From Pseudomonas kribbensis (GTDB lineage: Bacteria; Pseudomonadota; Gammaproteobacteria; Pseudomonadales; Pseudomonadaceae): a stretch of DNA of 64,000 nucleotides. Below are positions 1 through 10,254 of the stretch, one piece after another (position 1 is the first letter of the stretch; each line of letters starts with the position of its first letter). Below the pieces are notes generated by a model. It did no database searches, was not told the origin of the DNA, and saw nothing but the letters and a program-made list of their open reading frames with translations. A program made the position numbers and the translations under genes. Where the stretch lies: contig NZ_CP029608.1 in the NCBI RefSeq assembly GCF_003352185.1, forward strand, positions 2,914,001-2,978,000, in the 5' to 3' direction.

Positions 1-2
1 CG

Positions 3-1466
3 CTGTCGATCTATGAGCTGCATGCCGGATCCTGGCAATGCGAATTGGACGATCTGGGTGAAGTGGCCCGTCAGTACACCTGGCCGGAGCTGGCCGAGCG
101 GTTGATTCCCTACGTCAAGGAGCTGGGCTTCACCCACATCGAACTGATGCCGATCATGGAGCACCCGTTCGGTGGCTCCTGGGGTTACCAGTTGCTGTCG
201 CAATTCGCCCCGAGCGCCCGTTACGGCACACCGGACGAGTTCGCGGCGTTCGTCAACGCCTGCCATCAGGCCGATATCGGGGTGATTCTCGACTGGGTGC
301 CCGCGCATTTTCCAACCGATACCCATGGCTTGGCGCAATTCGACGGTACGGCGCTGTACGAGTACGGCAACCCGCTGGAAGGCTTCCATCAGGACTGGGA
401 CACGCTGATCTACAACCTCGGCCGCACCGAAGTGCACGGCTACATGCTGGCGTCGGCACTGCACTGGCTGAAGCATTTCCACGTCGACGGGCTGCGGGTC
501 GATGCGGTGGCGTCGATGCTCTATCGCGACTATTCACGCAAGGCCGGGGAGTGGGTGCCCAATCGCCATGGCGGACGGGAGAATCTGGAAGCCATCGACT
601 TCCTTCGCCACCTCAACGATGTGGTGGCGCTGGAAGCACCGGGCGCGCTGGTGATCGCCGAGGAATCCACGGCCTGGCCGGGCGTCAGTCAGAGCACCCA
701 GCAGGGCGGCCTCGGCTTTGCCTACAAATGGAACATGGGCTGGATGCACGATTCGCTGCATTACATCCAGCAGGATCCGGTGTACCGCGCCCATCATCAC
801 AACGAGTTGAGTTTTGGTCTGGTGTACGCCTGGTCAGAGCGCTTCATCCTGCCGATCTCCCACGACGAAGTGGTGCACGGCAAGCATTCGCTGATCGACA
901 AGATGCCCGGCGACCGCTGGCAGAAATTCGCCAACCTGCGGGCCTATCTGAGCTTCATGTGGACCCATCCGGGCAAGAAGCTGCTGTTCATGGGTTGCGA
1001 GTTCGGCCAGTGGCGCGAGTGGAATCACGATCAGCAGCTGGACTGGTATCTGCTGCAGTATTCCGAGCACAAAGGCGTGCAGAAACTGGTTGGCGATCTG
1101 AATCGGTTGTACCGCGAAGAGCCGGCACTGCACGAGCAGGATGATGCACCGCAAGGGTTCCAGTGGTTGATCGGTGACGATGCGATCAACAGCGTCTATG
1201 CGTGGCTGCGCTGGAGCAAGGAGGGGACGCCGGTGCTGGTGGTGGCCAACTTCACGCCGGTGCCGCGTCAGTCGTACCGGGTGGGCGTGCCGTTTGCCGG
1301 GCGCTGGAAGGAGCTGCTCAACAGTGATGCCGACACCTATGCCGGTTCCAACTATGGCAACGGCGGCGGGGCGTTCACCGAAGACGTGGCCAGTCATGGT
1401 CAGGCGTTGTCGCTGGAGCTGAATCTGCCGCCGCTGGCGGTGTTAATCCTCAAGCCCGAGGGTTGA
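3..1466 (+). CDS. glgB: 1,4-alpha-glucan branching enzyme, 3' part
   Basis: The gene enters from the left edge; 487 residues are visible and the N-terminal carbohydrate-binding part is missing. It transfers alpha-1,4 glucan segments to make alpha-1,6 branches in glycogen in the cytoplasm. The reading frame opens with [10 protein letters not shown], a signature of GH13 branching enzymes. DWVPAHFP lies near base 291, the nucleophile region GLRVDAV near 500, the acid/base region AEES near 654-665, and the transition-state motif HDEVVHGK near 861. The C-terminal all-beta domain ends in LILKPEG. In Pseudomonas this gene usually closes a plus-strand glgE-treS-glgB unit facing the glgA operon, and the layout here agrees. 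Family assignment is firm; only the 5' end is unknown. Confidence 0.97.
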   Translation: MSIYELHAGSWQCELDDLGEVARQYTWPELAERLIPYVKELGFTHIELMPIMEHPFGGSWGYQLLSQFAPSARYGTPDEFAAFVNACHQADIGVILDWVPAHFPTDTHGLAQFDGTALYEYGNPLEGFHQDWDTLIYNLGRTEVHGYMLASALHWLKHFHVDGLRVDAVASMLYRDYSRKAGEWVPNRHGGRENLEAIDFLRHLNDVVALEAPGALVIAEESTAWPGVSQSTQQGGLGFAYKWNMGWMHDSLHYIQQDPVYRAHHHNELSFGLVYAWSERFILPISHDEVVHGKHSLIDKMPGDRWQKFANLRAYLSFMWTHPGKKLLFMGCEFGQWREWNHDQQLDWYLLQYSEHKGVQKLVGDLNRLYREEPALHEQDDAPQGFQWLIGDDAINSVYAWLRWSKEGTPVLVVANFTPVPRQSYRVGVPFAGRWKELLNSDADTYAGSNYGNGGGAFTEDVASHGQALSLELNLPPLAVLILKPEG

Positions 1467-1473
1467 GGATGAA

Positions 1474-1504
1474 CCTGCGGGAGCAAACGGCTTGCTCCCG
1501 CAGG
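1474..1504. repeat. REP-like palindrome downstream of glgB
   Basis: Two 13-base arms (1474-1486 and 1492-1504) are perfect reverse complements around a 5-base loop. The GGGAGCAA...TTGCTCCC core is typical of the short REP sequences scattered between Pseudomonas fluorescens genes. It sits between the converging ends of glgB and the autotransporter pseudogene and could help end transcription from both sides, although there is no clean U run. Confidence 0.75.
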
Positions 1505-1511
1505 AACGTCG

Positions 1512-2398
1512 TTACCACCGCATCCGCACCCCCAGACTGCCGATCAGCCCGTTCAGATCATTGTCATCCACATCACTGCTGTAGTCGGCGCTCACGTACA
1601 GGCTCACGCTCGGCGTGACCTTCGCCACCAGACCCAGACCAAGTTCCACCGTCGACGACTTGCGGCTGCTGCTGATCCTGTCCACTTGATCGAGCGTCAC
1701 GGCGTTGCCGGTGTACACGGTGTGCAGTTTTCACTCAGGCCGATCGGGAAACCGCCTTCCACCGAAAGGGTCATCGCGCTGCCTTCCGTGGCCAGGCGCG
1801 CGCCCTGTTCATTGCGGCTGAAACCACTGACCCGGCCACCGCTGGCCGACAGATCCACGTGCCAGCCTGCGGAACCCGTGAGGCTGTAATAGGCGCCGAG
1901 GCTCTGGCCCTGCAGATTGAGGGTGTCGGTGGTTGGGTCGGCGAGGGCACGGTTGACGATCAGGCCGCTGCCGTTGGCCTGGATCTGATTCAGGCCGCCA
2001 ATCAGTCCGATGCGCTGGGTCTGGCCGCCGCTGCCGTGCAAGGTCAGCACGGCCGGCCCTTTGACTTCCCCCGAGCCGGGCACCGCAAACCCGGTGCCAA
2101 GGATGTCGCTCTGTGCCAGGCGAGAGGGCTGCCCGTAAAGCTGATCCCACTCCGAGGGGGCGAGATCCTCGGTGAGCAAATGCGTGCCGCGCAGGTCAGG
2201 GCGCGGGCTCAGGCGTTGCGGATCGGGCGTGATGACGGTCGCGGGCAGTGTCATGATCGGGATGTCCTGGCGATACCAGGGGGTGGTCTCATCCGCCACA
2301 GGACCCGCCTGCGCCTCCATGGATGAGCAGAGCAAGATAGAACTTGAAACGGTGCAAAAGGTGATTTTGATCTCGTGTGGGGTGAGTGAGGTTTTCAT
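1512..2398 (-). pseudogene. Autotransporter-type outer membrane protein, decayed
   Basis: Two minus-strand frames together resemble an autotransporter missing its middle. The first (2398 to 1697) has an N-terminal signal-like segment ending near AQAGPVAD and a beta-helix-like part rich in Gly, Leu and Ser (LTLHGSGG, GLNQIQANGSG). It then runs into the start of a barrel, AMTLSVEGGFPIGL, and is lost after SENCTPCTPATP. The second frame (1718 to 1512) is the last 68 residues of a beta barrel, with alternating strands, a YSSDVDDNDLNGL turn and a terminal aromatic residue (RMRW) as needed for outer-membrane insertion. A full barrel has about 250 residues, so roughly 150 are missing and the frame shifts at the junction. 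This is best read as an internal deletion plus frameshift. A sequencing error alone would not explain the missing length. Confidence 0.75.
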
Positions 2399-2723
2399 GA
2401 AGGTCTACCTTGCTAGCGCATGCGGTATCTCGCCTTGGCGTCTCTCCTACCCCGAACGAGGGGCGACCGAATGGAGCGAGGCGAACCTGGGGCAGCCCGT
2501 TTCACGAGTGTCCGAAGGCACGCCCCGAGTAGTGATTCCGGGGGTAGTAAGGTAGAGCTAAGAAGACGGCTGACATTGCGTCAAGAAAATGGACGATGAG
2601 CGGTATGGCGAAATCAGAGATCACAAGCGTTTGTTTTTCTGCACATATCTAAGTTGTTGTTTGCAGGGAGAAACACGCCTTGAACCGCGAGACAGAGCGT
2701 TTGCTTAGTCTGCTATCGGCTTT
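2399..2723. other. Intergenic region upstream of the autotransporter pseudogene
   Basis: About 325 bases without a credible gene. An AAGG ribosome-binding site precedes the pseudogene start on the minus strand. The stretch 2450-2560 is GC-rich with short self-complementary runs (CCCC-GAACGA-GGGG near 2452) but matches nothing I recognise. Confidence 0.5.
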
Positions 2724-2823
2724 CCAATTGATGCGATCGCCCCTGTTTTCTGCCAGTCCACGCAGGTCATTACTGTCAATATTGCTACTGTAATCGGCAC
2801 TGGCGTAAACACTCACTGCGCGG
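2724..2823 (-). pseudogene. Remnant of a second autotransporter C terminus
   Basis: Translated on the minus strand from about 2823, the DNA reads AVSVYASADYSSNIDSNDLR and then GLAENRGDRINW. This is clearly related to the last barrel strands of the pseudogene at 1512-1718 (SVSLYVSADYSSDVDDNDLNGL). There is no start codon and the frame runs on past the terminal tryptophan, so it is a gene scrap. It suggests a former tandem pair of autotransporters. Confidence 0.6.
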
Positions 2824-2828
2824 TCGAA

Positions 2829-3611
2829 CTACAAATGCACTTCGACCGCCAACGGCAGATGATCCGACAAATGTGTCCATGGCTTGCTGCCAAGAATCTG
2901 CGGGTCATGACTGCTGGCATTGCGCAGGTAGACCCGGTCCAGCCGCAGCAGCGGAAAGCGCGCCGGGTAGGTCTTGGCGGGCCGCCCGTGATGGCGCTCG
3001 AACGCTTCGTGCAGGTAGTCGCGACGGGCGAGGGCGACGTTGCCTTGCATCTGCCAGTCGTTGAAGTCGCCGGCGATGATCACCGGTGCATCGTCCGGCA
3101 GGGATTCGAGCAACTGGCAGAGCAGCTGCAGCTGCAATTGCCGGTGGCTTTCCAGCAGGCTCAGGTGCACGCAGATGGCGTGCACCTCGGCATGCCCCGG
3201 TACGTCCAGTACACAATGCAGCAGGCCCCGTCGTTCGGGGCCGGTGATCGAGACATCGAGGTTGCGGTATTCGCGGATCGGGTACTTCGACAGCAGTGCA
3301 TTGCCGTGGTGGCCGTCGGGGTAGACGGCATTGCGCCCGTAGGCGAAATCGCTCCACATGCTGTCGGCGAGAAATTCGTATTGCGAGGTTTGCGGCCACT
3401 CGTTGTAGCGGTTCGAGTGCCGTTCGTGTTCGCCCACCACTTCCTGAAGAAACACCAGATCGGCGCTGGTGCTGCGTACCGCTTCACGCAGCTCCGGGAG
3501 GATGAAACGCCGATTGAGTGCGGTGAAACCCTTGTGTGTATTGACCGTCAACACCCGCAGGCGATGAATGGCGGACACGTCGATGGCATGACGCTTGGGA
3601 TCGCTGGACAC
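2829..3611 (-). CDS. Endonuclease/exonuclease/phosphatase family protein
   Basis: 260 residues with the whole EEP catalytic set: VLTVNTHKG near residue 20, the metal-binding glutamate in LVFLQEV near 54, AICVHLSL in the middle, IIAGDFNDW near 180, LDRVYL, and the terminal [11 protein letters not shown]. This fold hydrolyses phosphodiester or phosphomonoester bonds with Mg2+. Close relatives in Pseudomonas are annotated only as EEP family proteins, so the substrate (nucleic acid, phospholipid or sugar phosphate) cannot be told. No signal peptide is visible. It is the last gene of the long glgA-led operon, 87 bases after the second PIG-L gene, suggesting a link to the deacetylase/glycosyltransferase module. 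Confidence 0.9.
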   Translation of the reverse strand: MSSDPKRHAIDVSAIHRLRVLTVNTHKGFTALNRRFILPELREAVRSTSADLVFLQEVVGEHERHSNRYNEWPQTSQYEFLADSMWSDFAYGRNAVYPDGHHGNALLSKYPIREYRNLDVSITGPERRGLLHCVLDVPGHAEVHAICVHLSLLESHRQLQLQLLCQLLESLPDDAPVIIAGDFNDWQMQGNVALARRDYLHEAFERHHGRPAKTYPARFPLLRLDRVYLRNASSHDPQILGSKPWTHLSDHLPLAVEVHL

Positions 3612-3698
3612 GGTCGCTCCTATGAATCATGACTGCCTCTTCTTGCGACTGATCCGGGCGCGGGCAGTTCACCTTGAGTGACTGCCCGCGCCCATTTG

Positions 3699-4460
3699 TC
3701 AGTCAACGAAGACAATTTCATAAGGCAGACGCATGCGCTCCAGAATAGCCTTGGGCAGCAGCGGTGCAATGCCGATGGCCGGCTCGCCGTTCAACTGACT
3801 GGCGTAGGCATGCGTCGCGTGGCTCTTGCGTGCGACGGTCCAGGTGTCGAGGCGCAGCTTGCGGGCGCGGTGCCACGGGATCTGTGCCTGGTCGCGTTCC
3901 GGCCAGTGCCAGGCCCAGACCGGCACATCGTGGTACGTGGCGCCGGCCTGTCGGGCGGCTTTGGCGCTGGCCCGGCCGACCACTTCATGATCGGCGCTGC
4001 CGTCCTCGCACCAGGTGCTGAACACCACGTCACCGGGGCGCAGGTAGCGGGAAATGAATTCCGTCAGCTGGGTTTCCTGATCGAGCAGCGCATTGTCGGT
4101 GAAACCGCCGCGCACCCATTTCAGGCTATGCATCGGCAGGCCCAGACGGCGCAGGGCCTCGACGCTTTCCTGGGGGCGGAACACGCTCAGGCGTTTTTCT
4201 GACCACTGGCGCGATCCGGGGTGACTGGCGCTGCCATCGGTGATCGAGAGCAATTGCAGGGGATGGCCGAGGGCCGACAACAGTTGCAGCAGGCCGCCGC
4301 AGGTCACCACTTCATCGCCGGGATGTGGCGCAATGACCACCGCACGGGCACCGGGCGGCACGAGGCTGTGGGTGTTGATGACCGGAATATTGTCGAGTTG
4401 CGCGGCGCTGTTCCATATTTGCGCCGGCAGGCCGCTTTCGTTGAGAGATAACGGTTTCAT
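3699..4460 (-). CDS. PIG-L family deacetylase, variant metal motif
   Basis: 253 residues of the PIG-L/LmbE deacetylase fold, whose members remove N-acetyl groups from GlcNAc-type sugars using zinc. The N-terminal motif is IAPHPGDEV where the family has A-HPDDE, so the first Asp, the general base in MshB (Asp15), is Gly here. The rest is intact: SITDGSASH, the FSTWCEDGSADHEVVGRA block carrying the second metal ligands, and a C-terminal half like that of the paralog at 5887-6645. It lies 174 bases downstream of the glycosyltransferase gene and may have its own translation signals. It may be a deacetylase with altered activity or an inactive partner of the intact paralog. Confidence 0.9.
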   Translation of the reverse strand: MKPLSLNESGLPAQIWNSAAQLDNIPVINTHSLVPPGARAVVIAPHPGDEVVTCGGLLQLLSALGHPLQLLSITDGSASHPGSRQWSEKRLSVFRPQESVEALRRLGLPMHSLKWVRGGFTDNALLDQETQLTEFISRYLRPGDVVFSTWCEDGSADHEVVGRASAKAARQAGATYHDVPVWAWHWPERDQAQIPWHRARKLRLDTWTVARKSHATHAYASQLNGEPAIGIAPLLPKAILERMRLPYEIVFVD

Positions 4461-4634
4461 GAGGCAGGACGTCCTTGTTGTGTCTGGCCTTCAGTCGCAC
4501 ACGACCACGCATGTACGACCCCTGAAGACTGGTTGATTACCCGGCAGCGCTCCGAACCCTGGATTGCCGCGATGCAGAGTATTGCTCAAGAAGGGCGGTT
4601 CGTCGCGTCGCAGATCAATCTGCTCCGCTTTTTT

Positions 4635-5294
4635 TTATTCAGTCTGTGCCAAGTGTCGCAGATAGTCGCCAAAACCACCGCGCGCGCGACTGTCCAGGCG
4701 TGCGCTGGTAATGACCTGCGGGCGATGGCTCCAGGCGATGCTGGCCCCGCAACGCTCCAGTTGCCGGACCAGTTGCACATCCTCGTCACAGGGCAACGGC
4801 TCGAACCCGCCGGCGCGGACGTAGGCTTGCGCACTGACACCCAGATTGGCGCCATGGATGTGCCGGTGACCTTCGCAGGCCTGGTAATCACGTTGATAGC
4901 GAATCTGCGCCACTTCATCGAACGATTCATGCCAGCGTTCGACCGTCACCGTGCCGCACACGGCATCCATGCCCAGCCCCAGTTGTGCCACCAGCCAGTC
5001 TTCGGCGACCCGGCTGTCGGCGTCCGAGCAGGAAATCCAGCGCGCTCCGCGTTCAAGCAGTTGTTGTGCGCCAATGGCGCGAGCCTGCCCGACATTGCGC
5101 GCGTCGATGCTCAGCGCCAGCACCGGGTACTGGCTGACGATGTGCGCCGAACGATCGGTGCAACTGTCGAGCACCACCAGGATTTCCACCGGTTCACCCG
5201 CCAGCAAAGGATGGTCACCCGCGCGCAGGGCGGCGCAGAGGCAGTCATCGAGCCAGTCTTCTTCGTTGTGGGCAGGAATCAGGATGCCAATCAT
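4635..5294 (-). CDS. Family 2 glycosyltransferase
   Basis: 219 residues, a compact GT-A glycosyltransferase. It opens with IGILIPAHNEEDWL (nucleotide-sugar binding), followed by VLDSCTDRS, the metal-binding DxD region SCSDADSRV near residue 95, and the acceptor-side CDEDVQLVRQLE near 170. No membrane segment follows, so the enzyme is probably cytoplasmic or peripheral. Its start overlaps the methyltransferase stop (ATGA), so the two are translationally coupled. Being flanked by two PIG-L deacetylases and a methyltransferase suggests modification of a small glycoside or lipid. The donor and acceptor are not known. Confidence 0.9.
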   Translation of the reverse strand: MIGILIPAHNEEDWLDDCLCAALRAGDHPLLAGEPVEILVVLDSCTDRSAHIVSQYPVLALSIDARNVGQARAIGAQQLLERGARWISCSDADSRVAEDWLVAQLGLGMDAVCGTVTVERWHESFDEVAQIRYQRDYQACEGHRHIHGANLGVSAQAYVRAGGFEPLPCDEDVQLVRQLERCGASIAWSHRPQVITSARLDSRARGGFGDYLRHLAQTE

Positions 5295-5890
5295 CGCAAC
5301 CCCTCCAGCGCGGCCACCGAGCGGGGCTCGCGGCTCCAGACTTCGAGCAGGAAATCCGCTTCCTGATGCAGGACCAGTCGCGGCAGATTCAAGTGCTCAT
5401 GAATCAGGTCGTGAACCTGTCGGGCATTGAGCGGGCAGCCTTCGATAGGCGGCCGCCAGTGACACGCGAGCAATTGCCCGTCTGCCGTCAGTGAATCGCT
5501 GACGCGGCGGATGACCTCTGTCAGATCCTGTCGATCGAGGTAGTAGCCGATTTCGCTGAAGACGATCAGGTCGAATTTTTCCTCAGGCCAGTCGCCAGGC
5601 AGACGTCCGTGACGCACCTCGGTGTGGTCGAACAGGCTCAGTCGGGTACGCGCCAGATTGACCGCAGCGGTAGACGTGTCGTAGCACACCAATCGGTCGC
5701 AGTGTTCGGCCAGTGCCGCACTCAGTTCACCGTTGGCGCATCCCGGTTCAAAGATTGCCCGGTAGTGCGGGCGGGGCAGGGCCGCCAGGGTCACGAGGCG
5801 TTTGCGCTGCTCGTACCAGCGCTGGCGGAATCCCCAAGGGTCGTTATTGCCCGCGAACAGGCCTTCGAAGTAGCGATTCTCGACACTCAC
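5291..5890 (-). CDS. SAM-dependent methyltransferase, NodS-like
   Basis: 199 residues from a GTG start at 5890 that overlaps the upstream PIG-L stop (GTGA). The open frame extends further 5', but that part lies inside the PIG-L gene and reads as shadow sequence. The start VSVENRYFEGLF and the following DPWGFRQRWYEQRK are typical of the NodS-type group. The SAM pocket is IFEPGCANGELSAALA near residue 47, with the acidic residue of motif II in LVCYDTS and motif IV in FDLIVFSEIGYYL. NodS itself N-methylates a deacetylated chito-oligosaccharide, which fits the neighbouring PIG-L deacetylases and glycosyltransferase. The actual substrate is inferred only. Confidence 0.88.
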   Translation of the reverse strand: MSVENRYFEGLFAGNNDPWGFRQRWYEQRKRLVTLAALPRPHYRAIFEPGCANGELSAALAEHCDRLVCYDTSTAAVNLARTRLSLFDHTEVRHGRLPGDWPEEKFDLIVFSEIGYYLDRQDLTEVIRRVSDSLTADGQLLACHWRPPIEGCPLNARQVHDLIHEHLNLPRLVLHQEADFLLEVWSREPRSVAALEGLR

Positions 5891-6645
5891 AGGAAGACCA
5901 CCTCGAACGGTTGCAGCAGTCGATCGATGACATAGGGCGCGAGCACCGGTGGCAGGCCTGCTTCGGGATCGCCCTCCAGTTGACTGGCAAACGCATGCAC
6001 CGCATGACGCTTGCGCGCGACCTGTGCCGGGCTGAGCAGGATTTTGCGCGCCCGTTCCCAGGGCACGATGGCGTCTTCCGGGGTTGCCCAGTGCCAGGTC
6101 CAGACCGGCAGTTCGTGGCAAATCGCGCCTACGTGTTGCGCCGCTTTGATGCTGGCGCGGCCGACGGCTTCGTGGTCGCTGTGGCCGTCCTCGCGCCAGG
6201 TGGTGAAGATCACGTCGTCGGGTTGCAGGTAGTGGATCAGGTATTCGCACAGCATCGACTCGCGCGCGGCGACTTGCGTGTCGGGGAAGCCACCACGCAA
6301 CCATTGCAACTTATGCATGGGCAGGCCGAGGCGGCGCAGGGCTTCTGCGGACTCCTGCGGGCGCACCACGCTCAGGCGCTCAACCGGCCAGCGATCCGAG
6401 CCGGGATGACTGGCGCTACCATCCGTGACCGAAATCAATTGAAGTGTGCGTCCCGCCGCGGTGACCAGCTGCAGCAATCCGCCGCTTCCCAGAACCTCGT
6501 CGTCCGGGTGTGGAGCAATCACAACGGCCCTCGATCCCGGCGGCACCAGGTCGAGGATGTCGATGCTGTCCAACGCCGTCAGATGACGTGAACACTGCCA
6601 TTCATGCAGGGAGGTTCCCTCGCCGACGATCGGGTTACGTTTCAT
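5887..6645 (-). CDS. PIG-L family deacetylase, intact motif
   Basis: 252 residues. The start at 6645 (MKRNPIVGEG) overlaps the preceding stop as ATGA, so the four extra upstream codons of the open frame are not used. The zinc-deacetylase signature is complete: VIAPHPDDEVLGSGGLLQL near residue 45, ISVTDGSASHPGSD, and FTTWREDGHSDHEAVGRA near 130. It is the paralog of the gene at 3699-4460 with the catalytic Asp kept. It probably deacetylates an amino sugar or related amide supplied to the neighbouring methyltransferase and glycosyltransferase. Confidence 0.92.
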   Translation of the reverse strand: MKRNPIVGEGTSLHEWQCSRHLTALDSIDILDLVPPGSRAVVIAPHPDDEVLGSGGLLQLVTAAGRTLQLISVTDGSASHPGSDRWPVERLSVVRPQESAEALRRLGLPMHKLQWLRGGFPDTQVAARESMLCEYLIHYLQPDDVIFTTWREDGHSDHEAVGRASIKAAQHVGAICHELPVWTWHWATPEDAIVPWERARKILLSPAQVARKRHAVHAFASQLEGDPEAGLPPVLAPYVIDRLLQPFEVVFL

Positions 6646-7640
6646 AACGCCCAGCACCCGCGTGGTTGTTGCGCAATCAATTGACCCAGTACCGCCAGAT
6701 CCCGTTCGGCGTGGCTCTGGCGCAGGTAAACCGGCAGGTCGGCCGCCAGGCGGGCAAAGTGCGGATCCTTGCAGAACGGCCCGGCCCCGAGTGCCCGTCC
6801 GGTCTCGCGGATGACCTGCTCGGCGGCGTCCTCGACCACGGCGCGAACGCGGCGGGCCAGCAGTTCGGCGTAGGCGTGGGGATCGCTGTCGATGTCCAGA
6901 GCGCTGACACGCAGCACTTGAGACGCGGCGTGCAAGGCGCTGTCGACGGCGCCGAGACTGGCCAGCGCGTGAGGCTCTTCATGTCGTGCACACTGCTGGC
7001 GCAAGCGCTCGGCGATCTCTTTCGCGGCGCCGTACCAGCACGCGGCGATCCCGATCCCGCCGTGCCAGAAACCCGGACGTTGCAGGTAGTCGCCAGGGTC
7101 GCCGATCGCCTGTGCCTCCACATCATCGAACAGCACCTCGACGCTGCCGGTGGCCGCCATGCCGACGGCTTGCCAGCCCTGATCGGTCACGCTCACCCCC
7201 GGTTGATCGAGCGCCACGGCCACCAGTTGTTGTCGATCCTCCTCATCCCAGGCCGTGAGCAGGGCATGACTGAGCACCGCCGCCCCGGAGCACCAGGCCT
7301 TGCGCCCGTTTAACCGCACCAGTTGCCCCGAACGGCTGACCCGAACCCGCGCCTGCGGTGGTTCGGCCGCCCACATGCCCCACGTACTGTCGGGTGTCGG
7401 TGTGCCGCCGAGTTGCTCGATGATCGCCAAGGCATCGGTATGACCTTCGTAGAGTTTGCACAAACCCAGATCATGGCCGCCGACTTCGGACAGTCGTTGC
7501 CAGCGCTCCAGCGTGCGACCGCTGCCGGGCAACGGCAGTCGGTCCAGTCCGGCCTCGACCATTTCCCGCAGGCACCGCCCCAGCGCTGCGCTATCCCGGT
7601 AGTCCGGCGTGTGACGCGAGAAATAGTCTGAAAGATCCAT
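6642..7640 (-). CDS. Acyl-CoA dehydrogenase-like flavoprotein
   Basis: 332 residues from ATG at 7640 (MDLSDYFSRH), one base after the glgX stop; the longer open frame upstream is glgX read out of frame. The middle part resembles the beta domain of acyl-CoA dehydrogenases (WGMWAAEPPQARV, LNGRKAWCSGA, VTDQGWQAVGMAATGS) and the C-terminal part is the all-helical domain. It is about 50 residues shorter than typical family members, and I cannot place a catalytic glutamate with confidence. It is fixed in this operon between glgX and the PIG-L gene, so a role in beta-oxidation is unlikely. A redox step on the product of the adjacent module is more plausible. Confidence 0.8.
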   Translation of the reverse strand: MDLSDYFSRHTPDYRDSAALGRCLREMVEAGLDRLPLPGSGRTLERWQRLSEVGGHDLGLCKLYEGHTDALAIIEQLGGTPTPDSTWGMWAAEPPQARVRVSRSGQLVRLNGRKAWCSGAAVLSHALLTAWDEEDRQQLVAVALDQPGVSVTDQGWQAVGMAATGSVEVLFDDVEAQAIGDPGDYLQRPGFWHGGIGIAACWYGAAKEIAERLRQQCARHEEPHALASLGAVDSALHAASQVLRVSALDIDSDPHAYAELLARRVRAVVEDAAEQVIRETGRALGAGPFCKDPHFARLAADLPVYLRQSHAERDLAVLGQLIAQQPRGCWAL

Positions 7641-7641
7641 C

Positions 7642-9801
<2,160 letters not shown>

Positions 9802-9852
9802 GATTGCTCCTGCAAATCGGGGTGGGCATTTTTAAAGGGCGAGTGAACCCGC

Positions 9853-9874
9853 TGTGGCGAGCGAACCCGCCACA
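9853..9874. repeat. Short palindrome in the glgX leader
   Basis: TGTGGCG (9853-9859) pairs with CGCCACA (9868-9874). The TGTGGCGAGCG core resembles Pseudomonas intergenic repeats. It lies in the 103-base gap before glgX and could form a small mRNA hairpin that affects the glgX message. Confidence 0.5.
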
Positions 9875-9904
9875 CGGTCATTCAGTTCTACGGTTGGAAA
9901 AGCC

Positions 9905-10225
9905 TCAGATGGCCGGGGGCTTGCGCGGTGCGCGGGGCTTTTTCTCGGCGGCTTTTTCGCCCGGGGGAATCACTTTGGCGGCGCTGGCTGGCTTGGCTTT
10001 TGCCGATGCGGCTTTGGGCTTGGCCGTCGTTGCCTTGGGGGCAGAGGCCTTGGTACTCGCCGTTTTGCCAGCAGTTGCCTTCGGCGATTTCTTCGGAGCC
10101 AGTGCTTCGGCTTCGGCCAGTTTGCGCGCCATCTCCCAGTGGCGTGATTCCTGACCCTCGGGCTTACCTTCCGATTCCCAGATCTGATAGGCGAATTCGC
10201 GGATGCGTTTATCGTCGGTACTCAT
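9905..10225 (-). CDS. DUF2934 protein with Lys/Ala-rich tail
   Basis: 106 residues. Residues 1-40 match the DUF2934 pattern: RIREFAYQIWESEGKPEG followed by HWEMARKLAEAE. The rest is a low-complexity tail of Lys, Ala, Pro and Thr, strongly basic, like histone-H1-type or DNA-binding tails. Proteins of this kind recur inside trehalose/glycogen operons of pseudomonads and rhizobia, but I know of no proven function. It sits 29 bases after treY. A regulatory or nucleoid-binding role under osmotic or drying stress is speculation. Confidence 0.88.
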   Translation of the reverse strand: MSTDDKRIREFAYQIWESEGKPEGQESRHWEMARKLAEAEALAPKKSPKATAGKTASTKASAPKATTAKPKAASAKAKPASAAKVIPPGEKAAEKKPRAPRKPPAI

Positions 10226-10254
10226 CGCAATGCTCCTGAACTGAACTCATGCTT

